DNA of 64,000 nucleotides, from contig JAFUWW010000011.1 in NCBI GenBank assembly GCA_017471085.1, forward strand, positions 35,124 through 99,123. The letters run 5' to 3'. Of the stretch, positions 7,800-16,239 are shown piece after piece. Every line of letters starts with the position of its first letter. The stretch's first letter is position 1. Source of the DNA: Bacteroidales bacterium. Lineage in GTDB: Bacteria > Bacteroidota > Bacteroidia > Bacteroidales > UBA932. The notes beneath the pieces were generated by a model. The model was not told the origin of the DNA. It did not search any database and was given only the letters and a program-made list of their open reading frames with translations. The position numbers were made by a program, and so were the translations under genes.

Positions 7800-9659
7800 C
7801 TATCTTCTCAGCGGACTGGGCAGCGCGTCGTAGATGCTGGGAAGCGGGGCTTTGTAGAGGCCCTTGCCGGGCGCATTGTAAGCGCCGGAGAAGTAGCTGG
7901 TGGTATTGCTGAAATTGTCGCCATCCTTGAATACACGGTACGTCCCGACCGGAACGATATGACTGTCCGGATCATCGCTCTTTTCCAGCATGACGAAAGC
8001 GTAATACATGTTCTGGATGCCGGTGGGGGTCTTGATACCGGACAATATCACGGCTTCTTTTGTATAAATGTCGTAGTCGTAATACGATACGCCTTCTGTG
8101 TTGAAGAATACGCTGAAGTTATTGCCTTCGCCGCTGATAAAGGCTCCTGTGCCGACGGCTTCGCCCAAAGACTTCTGCGCTTCTTTATAATCCAGCGTAT
8201 TATTCTGGGTATCTTGGTTGTAGAACATGACATAGGTGTCTGCGAACGTATCCCCGGGACTATATCCACGTGTAGAATACACCAGTGTCATGGGCGACAT
8301 TACATATTGGCCTTCAATCACCGGCGGGTTGATGCCGTCGTAAATAGGGATGTAATCGTCCAGTTGGTCCACGATTTCGTCCGGAATCACGTTCTCAAGC
8401 GGGTCGGTGACGAAGGAGACCACGTTGCCGTAACAGGTCTGGCGTCCTTCTTGCCGATGACTGACAATAACGTAGGCGGCAACATAGTAGGTAGTCAAAG
8501 GCTCCAGGTCCGAGAGGGTGGCAGAGAATGAGCTCCCCATACTGTCTGCCTTTTTCCGGATGCAATCCGGCATGGCCAGGGTCGGATTCGGGTTTGTGGA
8601 CGAATAGACGAATCCTTCTTCATAAATCGTGTTTTCAGTGCCCGTGATGGTATACTCGCCGGAGATATCTGCTTTTCTGATGGCTACGTCTGTTGCCTGT
8701 AAGGTAGTGACTGTTACTTCAAAGGGATCGGGCCTGCCCATTTTCAGCAGGTGTCCATCCCAGTTTGCATGGATATGATAGGCCTGGCCTGATTTCAGGG
8801 GGACATCGGAGCTGAGGAAATCGTTGGCCCGGATACCTTCCTGCCCGTTAATGGAGGCAATCAGCCGGGCTTCATTGATACGATATCCGCTGGGGATATA
8901 CCAGGACAGAATTAAGCCTTCCTCGTGAGCCGGAATGGAGATGAGGCTGCTTTTTGCATTTCCCTTCCAATTGCCCGATAGCGCAAGAGTAGGGTCAAAC
9001 CCATCATTAAAATAATAAGTACAATTACCCTGGTACCAGGGATACTGGACATCATACCCCTGATGGGCGAATCGGATGGAGGATTCTGTTTCATTGTGAA
9101 AATGAAGCACTTCAAACGTTCCGTAGGGTTGGAAATAGCAGCCCAGGGCGGTATCTTTTCCCGTTGCTTCCACCTTGCAGAACATAGGCACCCGGAAAAC
9201 ATTCAGGGGAGTCCTTTGGATGGGGCTTTCGCACGATGCCATCCAAGACCCGTTGACGGACTCAACTACAGCGTTGGTTTCATTTCCGGTAAAGCAGTAC
9301 ACCGTAAACGGCTGTTCGGAATCCCGGATGTCGCGCATGTCCAGTTCGACGGAAGCAATTTTACGGTTCTCGGAGATGTTTGTTACAGGAAGTCTGCCAA
9401 AATTGTGGAGTTGGTCTCCAACAAGGACCATCACTTGCACCTTGTCACCGTCCTGCCAGGAGGTGATAAGATCCAGATTATTCTGCTCCGAAAGGGTGAT
9501 GCCGACTTTGGTCTCCATTTCGCTGTCGGATGGCATTTGGACTGTCAGGGAATAGATACCCTCGGAAGGGTTTTCCGGAGTGAGGGCTTGTTGGTTGCAC
9601 CCTGCAAGGAGGAACGCTCCGCAGAAGGATGCCAATGCAATGTGGAATCTCTTTTTCAT
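7800..9659 (-). CDS. Surface lipoprotein with a fibronectin III-like segment
   Basis: A 619-residue predicted lipoprotein: MKKRFHIALASFCGAFLLAG, then Cys21 in a lipobox. The early part (through about residue 300, with a METKVGI segment) resembles fimbrillin-type or other Bacteroidales cell-surface beta-proteins in style only. Residues about 330-430 look fibronectin III-like (EEGFVYSSTNPNPTL and SDLEPLTTYYVAAYV). The remainder is rich in Tyr, Asn, Asp and Gly. No catalytic motif is recognised. It is 11 bp downstream of another lipoprotein gene on the same strand, so the pair probably forms one operon. Composition is more A+T-rich than the surroundings. Confidence 0.75.
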   Translation of the reverse strand: MKKRFHIALASFCGAFLLAGCNQQALTPENPSEGIYSLTVQMPSDSEMETKVGITLSEQNNLDLITSWQDGDKVQVMVLVGDQLHNFGRLPVTNISENRKIASVELDMRDIRDSEQPFTVYCFTGNETNAVVESVNGSWMASCESPIQRTPLNVFRVPMFCKVEATGKDTALGCYFQPYGTFEVLHFHNETESSIRFAHQGYDVQYPWYQGNCTYYFNDGFDPTLALSGNWKGNAKSSLISIPAHEEGLILSWYIPSGYRINEARLIASINGQEGIRANDFLSSDVPLKSGQAYHIHANWDGHLLKMGRPDPFEVTVTTLQATDVAIRKADISGEYTITGTENTIYEEGFVYSSTNPNPTLAMPDCIRKKADSMGSSFSATLSDLEPLTTYYVAAYVIVSHRQEGRQTCYGNVVSFVTDPLENVIPDEIVDQLDDYIPIYDGINPPVIEGQYVMSPMTLVYSTRGYSPGDTFADTYVMFYNQDTQNNTLDYKEAQKSLGEAVGTGAFISGEGNNFSVFFNTEGVSYYDYDIYTKEAVILSGIKTPTGIQNMYYAFVMLEKSDDPDSHIVPVGTYRVFKDGDNFSNTTSYFSGAYNAPGKGLYKAPLPSIYDALPSPLRR

Positions 9660-9670
9660 AACCGTTTCTC

Positions 9671-11284
9671 CTAATTGATTTCGTTTCCGGGAATGTTATC
9701 TACCCAGCCGTTGGCATCGAAGAAGTTCTGCGTCAACTCAAAAGCAAACCCCTCGTAGTCATTATCCAGCATCAGCATAATCAAATCTCCTCCGACCAAA
9801 ACGGCTTTAACAGCTTTCATACAATTGACAAAAGCGGCTATGTCTAAAGAACTCTCGATAATTTTTGCACCGAGTCTGTCGAACACATGATGAACGAGTC
9901 CATCTTTGATAAACATGAAGAAATACTGGGCAAGATCCGGCCATACATTCAGGCGTTGGGGCCAGGTAAGGTCCGTGTCGAAAAGGGTAGCCAACGATGT
10001 AATCATAACATCGTCATCCTTTTCAAACATCATCCAAAGCAGGAAGTCTTTCACTACATTATCGAACACCTTCTCCCGGCCCTGAGATGACGGGCTGTCC
10101 AAGATATCAATAGCTAAATTCATAAGGGGACAGAGGGCAATTCTAAGGGCGCCATAACACTTTAGAAAATAGTCATTCCCTGGTCCAACAATAAGCAGAT
10201 GTTCATTTTTTGAATAAAAACGGAATTTGATGTTATCAACCTCGATTTTGTCATAAGTGGTTACTTCCGTAGGCTTGTCTAATAAACACAGAACTCCGTT
10301 TCTCAAAGGCTCCCACAACTGCTCGATGACTCTTCCCAATTTTTTGTACTCCTCTAAATCGGTGAGATAATTCATAAAATGCACCGGATCGAGTACGATG
10401 TCGCTTAACAGGCCAAAATCCATTTTGGCACTGATATTCATCGGTGGAATCGGGTACGTAAATGTATCAGAAAAAGAAAAGTCCTGCCGCGTAAAATGAT
10501 TGTCGCCTGTTTTTATCCCCTTTACGATGGAAGTATAACAGTATCGGTCTGCGTTGAGAAGGCGGAATGTACATTCAATGAAATTGCCATTACTGTCAGA
10601 TCCCAGTTTGGAATCCTTCATTTTGATATAAAAACCCTCAGCATTGGCCTCATTGGTTCCCGTAAGGGTAAAATAGGGGAAATTCCCGGACGAAACTCTT
10701 CTGGAAGGGCTCTTTTGCGAGAAATCCAGACCCAGTTTTTTGTAGAAACTATCTGTTGCCGCCTTAATAGAAGGTTGTATTTCATCTATCAGAATGTATC
10801 CATGCTGGATAAGGCTTTTGTCAATAGCATCGGCCAGTTTCCGGGTTTCATCGATACGACCAATAAGCATCTTGTAGATCCAAAGCTGGTCCATCGTCAA
10901 ACCGGTGGTGGTAAATGGTAGGGCGGGCATCAGCAGGGAGATGGCCGTTTCTAAGCTGTTGAGGGTGGTGGGAATGGTGGGGATGGTATAACTCCAATAC
11001 ACGATGTTATCCCCATTTGTGGCAAGCAGGGTGCTGGCATCGGTGTCGAACGAGCCGTCCGGTGCCACTTGGATGGTTTGGCCATCACCGTACAGGCTGA
11101 TATCGCCGACATCCAGGCTGGAGCCTTCCGGGAATTCCAGGCGGCTGGTTTCTGCGTTGGAGGGGTGGTGGCCGGTAGCGGGAATGGGATTGTCTACATA
11201 CTCGGTACGTACGCAGGAGGTGGCCCCCATGCCCACTAAAAATGCAAGGAGAAACCTTGTCGCAATGAGTAGGGCTTTCTTCAT
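9671..11284 (-). CDS. Lipoprotein of unknown function
   Basis: A 537-residue predicted lipoprotein (MKKALLIATRFLLAFLVGMG, then ATSC lipobox). I do not recognise a family. An early segment (LEFPEGSSLDVGDISLYGDG) is beta-rich. Residues about 100-190 look helical and contain many hydrophobic positions (TLNSLETAISLLMPALPFTT). The C-terminal third is helical and hydrophobic. The base composition is visibly richer in A+T than the flanking housekeeping genes, consistent with horizontal acquisition or rapid surface evolution (inference). It is transcribed ahead of the 7800-9659 lipoprotein from a TATCTTTG promoter at 11325-11332. Confidence 0.7.
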   Translation of the reverse strand: MKKALLIATRFLLAFLVGMGATSCVRTEYVDNPIPATGHHPSNAETSRLEFPEGSSLDVGDISLYGDGQTIQVAPDGSFDTDASTLLATNGDNIVYWSYTIPTIPTTLNSLETAISLLMPALPFTTTGLTMDQLWIYKMLIGRIDETRKLADAIDKSLIQHGYILIDEIQPSIKAATDSFYKKLGLDFSQKSPSRRVSSGNFPYFTLTGTNEANAEGFYIKMKDSKLGSDSNGNFIECTFRLLNADRYCYTSIVKGIKTGDNHFTRQDFSFSDTFTYPIPPMNISAKMDFGLLSDIVLDPVHFMNYLTDLEEYKKLGRVIEQLWEPLRNGVLCLLDKPTEVTTYDKIEVDNIKFRFYSKNEHLLIVGPGNDYFLKCYGALRIALCPLMNLAIDILDSPSSQGREKVFDNVVKDFLLWMMFEKDDDVMITSLATLFDTDLTWPQRLNVWPDLAQYFFMFIKDGLVHHVFDRLGAKIIESSLDIAAFVNCMKAVKAVLVGGDLIMLMLDNDYEGFAFELTQNFFDANGWVDNIPGNEIN

Positions 11285-11324
11285 TATAGGGTTGTTTTGG
11301 ATGCAAATAGGGTGATTAGTCCTT

Positions 11325-11332
11325 CAAAGATA
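11325..11332 (-). promoter_or_regulatory. -7 box for the lipoprotein pair
   Basis: TATCTTTG on the minus strand, 41 bp before the ATG at 11284. It lies in the 103-bp divergent region shared with the M20 peptidase. Confidence 0.6.
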
Positions 11333-11363
11333 GCGATTATTTTCTTTTCTGCACCGAAAAATG

Positions 11364-11371
11364 TAAATTCG
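11364..11371 (+). promoter_or_regulatory. Possible -7 box for the M20 dipeptidase
   Basis: TAAATTCG is one mismatch from TAnnTTTG and lies 16 bp before the ATG at 11388. No convincing upstream TTG is present, so support is moderate. Confidence 0.4.
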
Positions 11372-11387
11372 CAGAAAACAAATCGAC

Positions 11388-12749
11388 ATGAAAAACTATA
11401 TTGAGGAAAACAAAGCCCGATTCTTCGAAGAACTCTTCTCCCTGCTGCGCATTCCTTCGGTGAGTGCCAAGCCGGAACACAAGGCCGATATGTACCGCTG
11501 CGCCCGCCGTCTGGTGGAGCTCCTCAAGGAGGCGGGAGCGCAAAAGGCCGATGTCTATGAAACCGCCGGCCATCCCGTTGTGTTCGGCTCCTACGACCAG
11601 GGGGCGGAGCGTACCGTGCTGGTCTATGGCCACTACGATGTACAGCCGCCGGAGCCGTTGGAAAAATGGCGCACAGACCCCTTCGAGCCCGTCTTGGCCC
11701 CGGATCCGGCGACCGGCGAGGAGGCCATCTATGCCCGCGGTGCCAACGACGACAAGGGCCAGCTGTTCATGCACCTGAAAGCGTTCGAGTTCCTCCTGCG
11801 GAAGGGCCTCCTGAAGCACAACGTGAAATTCATCTTCGAGGGAGAGGAAGAGATTGGCAGCCCGTCCCTTCCCGCCTGGGTGGAGGCGCACAAAGACTGG
11901 CTCCGGGCCGATGTCATCCTGGTCTCGGACACCACCATGATTTCGGAGAAGGTGCCGTCCATCAACTGCGGCATGCGCGGCCTTGCCTATATCGAGGTCA
12001 CGGTGACCGGTCCCAACAAGGACCTCCACTCCGGTCACTACGGCGGCGCTGTGGCGAACCCCATCAATGTCCTGTGTTCCATGATCGCCTCCCTGCACGA
12101 TGCCGATGGGCGCGTGGCCATCCCGGGCTTCTACGACGATGTGGTGGAGCTGTCGGCCGATGACCGGGCACTGCTCAACAAGGCCCCCTTCGACCTGGAG
12201 GAGTACAAGGCTTTCCTGGATATTGACGCAGTGAAAGGGGAGGAGGGCTATACCACGCTGGAGCGCACCGGCATCCGTCCCTGCCTGGACGTGTGCGGCA
12301 TCTGGGGCGGATATACGGGCGTCGGTGCCAAGACGGTCCTTCCCTCAACGGCCCATGCCAAGATTTCGATGCGGCTGGTGCCCAATCAGACATCGGCCCG
12401 GATTACGGAGCTCTTTGTGCAGCATTTCAAGGCCATTGCACCGCCTTATGTGAAGGTGAGGGTGCAGCCGTGCGAAGGCGGCGACGGGTTCCTTATTCCC
12501 ATCAGCTCCCCGGCCTACCAGGCGGCTTCGCGGGCTATGGCAGAAGTGTATGGCATTGAGCCGGTTCCGGCCCGCGGCGGCGGTTCCATCGCCATCCTGG
12601 CCGATATGCAGCGCATCCTGGGCATCGACCCGCTCCTGATGGGCTTCGGCCTGGAACGCGACACCATCCATTCCCCCAACGAAAGTTATCTCCTCCGCCA
12701 GCTCTTCGCCGGCATGGAATCCATCAGCCTCTTCTACCAGTACTGGTAG
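11388..12749 (+). CDS. M20 family dipeptidase
   Basis: Cytosolic zinc metallopeptidase that probably cleaves dipeptides, in the carnosinase/CNDP-like branch. The 453-residue protein has the M20 metal sites: VYGHYDVQP (His82), RGANDDKGQ (Asp121 region), FEGEEEIGSP (general-base Glu near 153-155), VSDT, and a late His in DTIHSPNE. A lid/dimerisation domain follows (VTVTGPNKDLHSGHYGGAVA). Length is normal. No signal peptide is seen. It is convergent with the MATE gene, separated by a hairpin repeat. Confidence 0.92.
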   Translation: MKNYIEENKARFFEELFSLLRIPSVSAKPEHKADMYRCARRLVELLKEAGAQKADVYETAGHPVVFGSYDQGAERTVLVYGHYDVQPPEPLEKWRTDPFEPVLAPDPATGEEAIYARGANDDKGQLFMHLKAFEFLLRKGLLKHNVKFIFEGEEEIGSPSLPAWVEAHKDWLRADVILVSDTTMISEKVPSINCGMRGLAYIEVTVTGPNKDLHSGHYGGAVANPINVLCSMIASLHDADGRVAIPGFYDDVVELSADDRALLNKAPFDLEEYKAFLDIDAVKGEEGYTTLERTGIRPCLDVCGIWGGYTGVGAKTVLPSTAHAKISMRLVPNQTSARITELFVQHFKAIAPPYVKVRVQPCEGGDGFLIPISSPAYQAASRAMAEVYGIEPVPARGGGSIAILADMQRILGIDPLLMGFGLERDTIHSPNESYLLRQLFAGMESISLFYQYW

Positions 12750-12772
12750 CCCGCCCTTCGCGGCATCGGCCC

Positions 12773-12805
12773 GTCCTCCCCGGCTGGACCGGGGATCTTG
12801 TTCAA
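12773..12805. repeat. Intergenic CCCCGG-hairpin repeat
   Basis: TCCCCGG (12777-12783) and CCGGGGA (12789-12795) form a perfect 7-bp stem with a CTGGA loop, followed by TCTTGTTCAA. It closely matches 32491-32523, and a related hairpin begins the element at 48431-48493. It lies between the convergent M20 and MATE genes, just beyond the MATE stop, and could also act as a terminator. Confidence 0.75.
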
Positions 12806-14316
12806 CGGGCACTCCGCCCTTCACGGCCGGACCTTCCTCCCAATACGGAAGGCCAGCGGAGGGTGAGATAGACGGTGCGGATGGCCAGGTGCATGAAATA
12901 GGCGCCCATCAGCAGGTGCAGGGCCGTTTCCGGCCGGATGCCCGGTCCGGCCGCCCACCGGCCGGCCAGCCACGTGGCAAAGAACCCCACGGCGCACAGC
13001 AGGGTGGAATTGCGAAGGTCCCGGGAGGCGGTCGCGCCGATGAAAATGCCGTCCCAGACAAAGGCCGGACAGCCGATGAGCGGCATCAGCAGCAGCCAGG
13101 GAATGTACGCCCGCCCGGCTTCCACCACACCGGGGTCGGAGGTCATCAGGCGGAACAGCGCCGTTCCTCCGAGGCCGTAAAGCAGCATGAACAGTCCCGC
13201 CACGCCGAGGCTCCAGGCAAAGGTGCCCCGGACGGTGGACTTTACGCCCTCGGCCGACCTTTCCCCGATGAACCGCCCGGTAAGTGCCTCCCCGGCATAG
13301 GCGAACCCGTCCGTGAAGTAGCTGAAAATCATGAGCAGTTTCATCAGGATGGTGCTTACCGCCAGCATCAGGTCGCCGTATCGGGCCGACAGGATGGTGA
13401 ATCCGATATAGACCGCGATCATCCCCAGCGACCGGAGCAGCAGGTCCCGGTTCAGCGTAAAGAAAGACCGCCCCTGCATGCCTCCGTCCACGTTTGGGGC
13501 GGTTTTTGTGGACAGCGCCGTGGTTTTTGCCGTTCCGTCCACGTTTTGGGCAGTTTTTGTGGACAGCGCCGTGGTTTTTGCCGTTCCGTCCACGTTTTGG
13601 GCGGTTTTTGTGGACGGGCGGGAGAAGTAGTCCCGATAGCGGCGGGAGGCGGCCAGGGTGCAGTACAGGAAGCCGCTCCACTGGGCCAGGACGGTGCCGA
13701 GGGCGATGCCGGAGAAGCCCAGCGCCGGAATGAGTCTGGGGCCGCCGGGCCAGACTCCTCCGCTGCCGCCGATTCCCATGGCCAGCACGACGGAGGCGAG
13801 GATGTTGATGCCGTTCACCAGGAGGTCGGCGGTCATCGGCCTCACGGTGTCCTGCAGGCCGATGAACCAGCCCTTGAAGGCAAAGAGCGAAAGGGTGGCC
13901 GGCGCCGCCCAGATGCGGATGTAGAAGTACCGGGTGGCCAGTTGCTGCACTTCGGGCGAGCAGTCCACCACCAGGAAGGCCAGCTTCACCACCACCCACT
14001 GGAGGGCCAGGAGGGCCAGGCCGGAAAGCAAGGCGATCCGCAGCGCCCGGAGCAGGATGCCCCCGATTCCTTCGCTTCTTGCGCCGAAAGCCTGGGCGGT
14101 GAGCCCGCCGGTGCCAACGCGCAGGAAGGCGAAGTTCCAGTACAGCAGGTCGAAGAGCATCGTCCCTACGGAGATGCCGCCAATGAGGGCTGCGGAGGTA
14201 AAATCGGCCTTCAGGTGCCCTGCGACGGCGATATCCACCATGCCCACCAGCGGCACGGTAATATTGGCCAGGATGCTGGGCAGCGCCAGGCGTACTATCT
14301 CCTTGTTCAGTTTCAC
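12802..14316 (-). CDS. MATE family efflux transporter with in-frame repeat insertion
   Basis: Multidrug/toxin exporter, probably DinF-like, with about 12 membrane helices. I chose GTG at 14316 (VKLNKEIVRLALPSILANIT): it overlaps the rsgA stop as GTGA, and an upstream extension would lie inside rsgA. The product is 504 residues. The central cytoplasmic loop between the two six-helix bundles, after RRYRDYFSRP, contains three copies of STKTAxNVDG with 17-residue period before GGMQGRSFFTLNRDLL. This explains why it exceeds the usual ~440-450 residues. The C-terminal tail (GGRSGREGRSAR) is low in complexity and ends near another repeat. Confidence 0.9.
   Translation of the reverse strand: MKLNKEIVRLALPSILANITVPLVGMVDIAVAGHLKADFTSAALIGGISVGTMLFDLLYWNFAFLRVGTGGLTAQAFGARSEGIGGILLRALRIALLSGLALLALQWVVVKLAFLVVDCSPEVQQLATRYFYIRIWAAPATLSLFAFKGWFIGLQDTVRPMTADLLVNGINILASVVLAMGIGGSGGVWPGGPRLIPALGFSGIALGTVLAQWSGFLYCTLAASRRYRDYFSRPSTKTAQNVDGTAKTTALSTKTAQNVDGTAKTTALSTKTAPNVDGGMQGRSFFTLNRDLLLRSLGMIAVYIGFTILSARYGDLMLAVSTILMKLLMIFSYFTDGFAYAGEALTGRFIGERSAEGVKSTVRGTFAWSLGVAGLFMLLYGLGGTALFRLMTSDPGVVEAGRAYIPWLLLMPLIGCPAFVWDGIFIGATASRDLRNSTLLCAVGFFATWLAGRWAAGPGIRPETALHLLMGAYFMHLAIRTVYLTLRWPSVLGGRSGREGRSAR
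13486..13615 (-). repeat. Tandem 28-bp palindromes, 51-bp period, inside the MATE gene
   Basis: Palindromes at 13486-13513, 13537-13564 and 13588-13615, each bounded by GTCCAC and GTGGAC, with two identical 23-bp spacers. Read on the coding strand they give STKTAQNVDGTAKTTAL. A unit matches the atpG unit at about 23 of 28 positions, with the same period and the same reading frame. Confidence 0.92.
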
Positions 14317-15248
14317 CGGAATTTCTTGTCCTCTTCCAGCATGCCCAGGTAGGAATTGTATCTTTCCGGGGCGATCAGCCCTGCTTCCACTGCGGCCTTC
14401 ACGGCACATCCGGGCTCGTGGGTATGGGTGCAGGGGGTGAAGCGGCAATCGGCCGAAGTTTTGAGCATTTCGGGGAAGTACCTGGCGATTTCCTCCTTCT
14501 CCAGATCTACCAGGCCGAACCCGCGAAGCCCGGGAGAATCAATGACATAGCCGCCGCTTGCCAGGGGGTACATCTCGTAGAGGGAAGTGGTGTGCTTCCC
14601 CTGCAGGTGTGCTAGGGAAATATGGCCGATCTTAGGGTCCAGCGAAGGGTCCAGCGCCTTGATCAGGGACGATTTCCCCACGCCCGACTCGCCGGAAAAG
14701 AGGTTCACGTGCCCGCAGCACGCCTCGCGGATGGCATCGACCCCTTCGCCGGTCTGGACGGAGGTTTCGATCACCTTATACCCCGCGCCTTCGTAGATGT
14801 GGCGGAAGGCATCGATCTGCTCCTGCGCTTCTTCCCGGTAGAGGTCGGTTTTGGACAGGACGATGGTGGCCGGGATGCCGTAGACCTCGCAGGTGACCAG
14901 AATCCGGTCCAGGAACGGCAGCTTTACCTCCGGAAAATACAGGGAGACCATGAGATAGGCCATATCCACATTGGCGGCGATGATATGGGCCTGCCGGGAG
15001 AGGTTGGTGCTGCGGCGGATCACATAGTTGCTGCGGGGGAGGATTTCGGTGATCAGCGCCTTGCCGTCCGCCGATCCTTCCCACTCATAGCGCACGTGGT
15101 CTCCCACGGCGATGGGATTGGTGATTTCGCTGGCCTTGAGGCGGATCTTGCCCCGCAGCACGGCCGGAAACACCTCCCAGGCCGGCAGTTCGGAGAGCAG
15201 ATAATGGCTCCCCGCATTCTTTACCACCGTTGCGACTGAGGAATTCAT
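14313..15248 (-). CDS. rsgA: Ribosome small-subunit GTPase RsgA
   Basis: Circularly permuted GTPase that acts in late 30S maturation. The 311 residues show an N-terminal OB-fold (about 1-80), then G4 LSKTD (131-135), the P-loop GESGVGKS (186-193) and G3 DSPG (237-240), in the order diagnostic of the YjeQ/RsgA family. A C-terminal zinc knuckle has Cys268, Cys273, His275 and Cys281. Its stop overlaps the MATE start. A TATCTTTG box sits four bases before the ATG, so the mRNA is probably leaderless. Confidence 0.96.
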   Translation of the reverse strand: MNSSVATVVKNAGSHYLLSELPAWEVFPAVLRGKIRLKASEITNPIAVGDHVRYEWEGSADGKALITEILPRSNYVIRRSTNLSRQAHIIAANVDMAYLMVSLYFPEVKLPFLDRILVTCEVYGIPATIVLSKTDLYREEAQEQIDAFRHIYEGAGYKVIETSVQTGEGVDAIREACCGHVNLFSGESGVGKSSLIKALDPSLDPKIGHISLAHLQGKHTTSLYEMYPLASGGYVIDSPGLRGFGLVDLEKEEIARYFPEMLKTSADCRFTPCTHTHEPGCAVKAAVEAGLIAPERYNSYLGMLEEDKKFR

Positions 15249-15252
15249 GCTG

Positions 15253-15260
15253 CAAAGATA
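15253..15260 (-). promoter_or_regulatory. -7 box immediately before rsgA
   Basis: TATCTTTG on the minus strand ends four bases from the rsgA ATG (15248). Its upstream half lies in the 3' end of the EamA gene. The spacing implies a leaderless or nearly leaderless transcript. Confidence 0.65.
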
Positions 15261-15270
15261 GTCAAAAGTT

Positions 15271-16170
15271 TCAAGCTTTTGCCGCCCGGCTCCTGTTCAC
15301 CAGCACCACGCCCCCGACAATCAGGACGGTGGCCAGGATTTTTTGCCAGCTGAGCGTGTCCAGTCCCGCCCAGATGCTCACCACGGCGGCGATGACGGGC
15401 TGCAGGTAGGTGTACATGCTCACCAGCGTAGGGCGGATGCGCTGCTGTCCGTATGGAATCAGGAAGTAGGCCACGAAGGTGGCGAAGAAGATAAGGTAGG
15501 CAATCTCCCACCGGACGATGCCCGGGATGGCCGCATAGTCCGTTTCCACCAGCCCCTTGGCCGAGAAGGGGAGGGACAGCAGCAGGGAGAACAGGAAAGT
15601 CCACTTCATGAAGGTGACCACGCTGTACTTGGAAATCAGCGGCCGGAACAGACCCAGGTACAGCGAAAAGCTGAGGCTGTTGAGCAGCAGCAGGAAAATA
15701 CCCAGGGGCGATGTCACCGCAGCCCCGCCGCTATGCACGGAGTTGAAGATGAGCCACAGCACGCCGGCGAAACTGAGCGCCACGCCGCCCGCCTTCTTGC
15801 CCGTGATGGGTTCCTTGAGGAACAGGAAGGCGAAGATCATGGTGAAAATGGGCCCCAGCGTGGCCAGGATGGCCGTGTCGATGGAAGTGGCCATGGTGAT
15901 GGCCAGGAGGAAGGTCATCTGCGGCATGAACAGGCCCACGAAGGAGGCAGCCGCGATTTTCCAGTAATCGGCCCGGTCTATTTTCTCCTTGGGCATGAAG
16001 AGGGAGATGAGCCAGAACAGGGCGCAGGCGCCGATGGCCCTGAGGGTGAACAGCACTACCGGGGACACCGCCTCCGAATTGGCGATGTCTTTGCAGAGGG
16101 CGATGTTGAGCCCGAAGATGGTATAGGCGGCCGCGACGGCCAGGTGTCCGGTAAGTTTGTTCGTTTCCAC
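15271..16170 (-). CDS. EamA-family (DMT) transporter
   Basis: Inner-membrane drug/metabolite transporter of 299 residues with about ten helices arranged as two five-helix EamA repeats. The second half of the first repeat contains the typical segment ATLGPIFTMIFAFLFLKEPI, followed by GVALSFAGVLWLIF; the second ends with LQPVIAAVVSIWAGLDTLSW. The substrate cannot be inferred. It lies between rsgA and the OB-fold lipoprotein gene on the same strand, separated from the latter by a GC-rich hairpin. Confidence 0.88.
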   Translation of the reverse strand: METNKLTGHLAVAAAYTIFGLNIALCKDIANSEAVSPVVLFTLRAIGACALFWLISLFMPKEKIDRADYWKIAAASFVGLFMPQMTFLLAITMATSIDTAILATLGPIFTMIFAFLFLKEPITGKKAGGVALSFAGVLWLIFNSVHSGGAAVTSPLGIFLLLLNSLSFSLYLGLFRPLISKYSVVTFMKWTFLFSLLLSLPFSAKGLVETDYAAIPGIVRWEIAYLIFFATFVAYFLIPYGQQRIRPTLVSMYTYLQPVIAAVVSIWAGLDTLSWQKILATVLIVGGVVLVNRSRAAKA

Positions 16171-16188
16171 GGCGCGAAGATTTATATA

Positions 16189-16219
16189 AACCCGGTCTCT
16201 CGGAAGGAGGGACCGGGTT
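16189..16219 (-). terminator. Hairpin downstream of the OB-fold lipoprotein gene
   Basis: AACCCGGTC at 16189-16197 pairs with GACCGGGTT at 16211-16219. It is about 20 bp past the stop at 16240 on the minus strand. The tract after it (TATATAAAT) is A/T-rich rather than a pure T run, so termination strength is uncertain. Confidence 0.6.
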
Positions 16220-16239
16220 CTGTTTAAGATGCGGGCCGA

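Noticed and set aside
14317..14448. N-terminal extension of the MATE protein
   Set aside because: It lies wholly inside rsgA and encodes Arg/Pro-rich sequence unlike a transporter N-terminus; GTG at 14316 gives a standard GTGA overlap.
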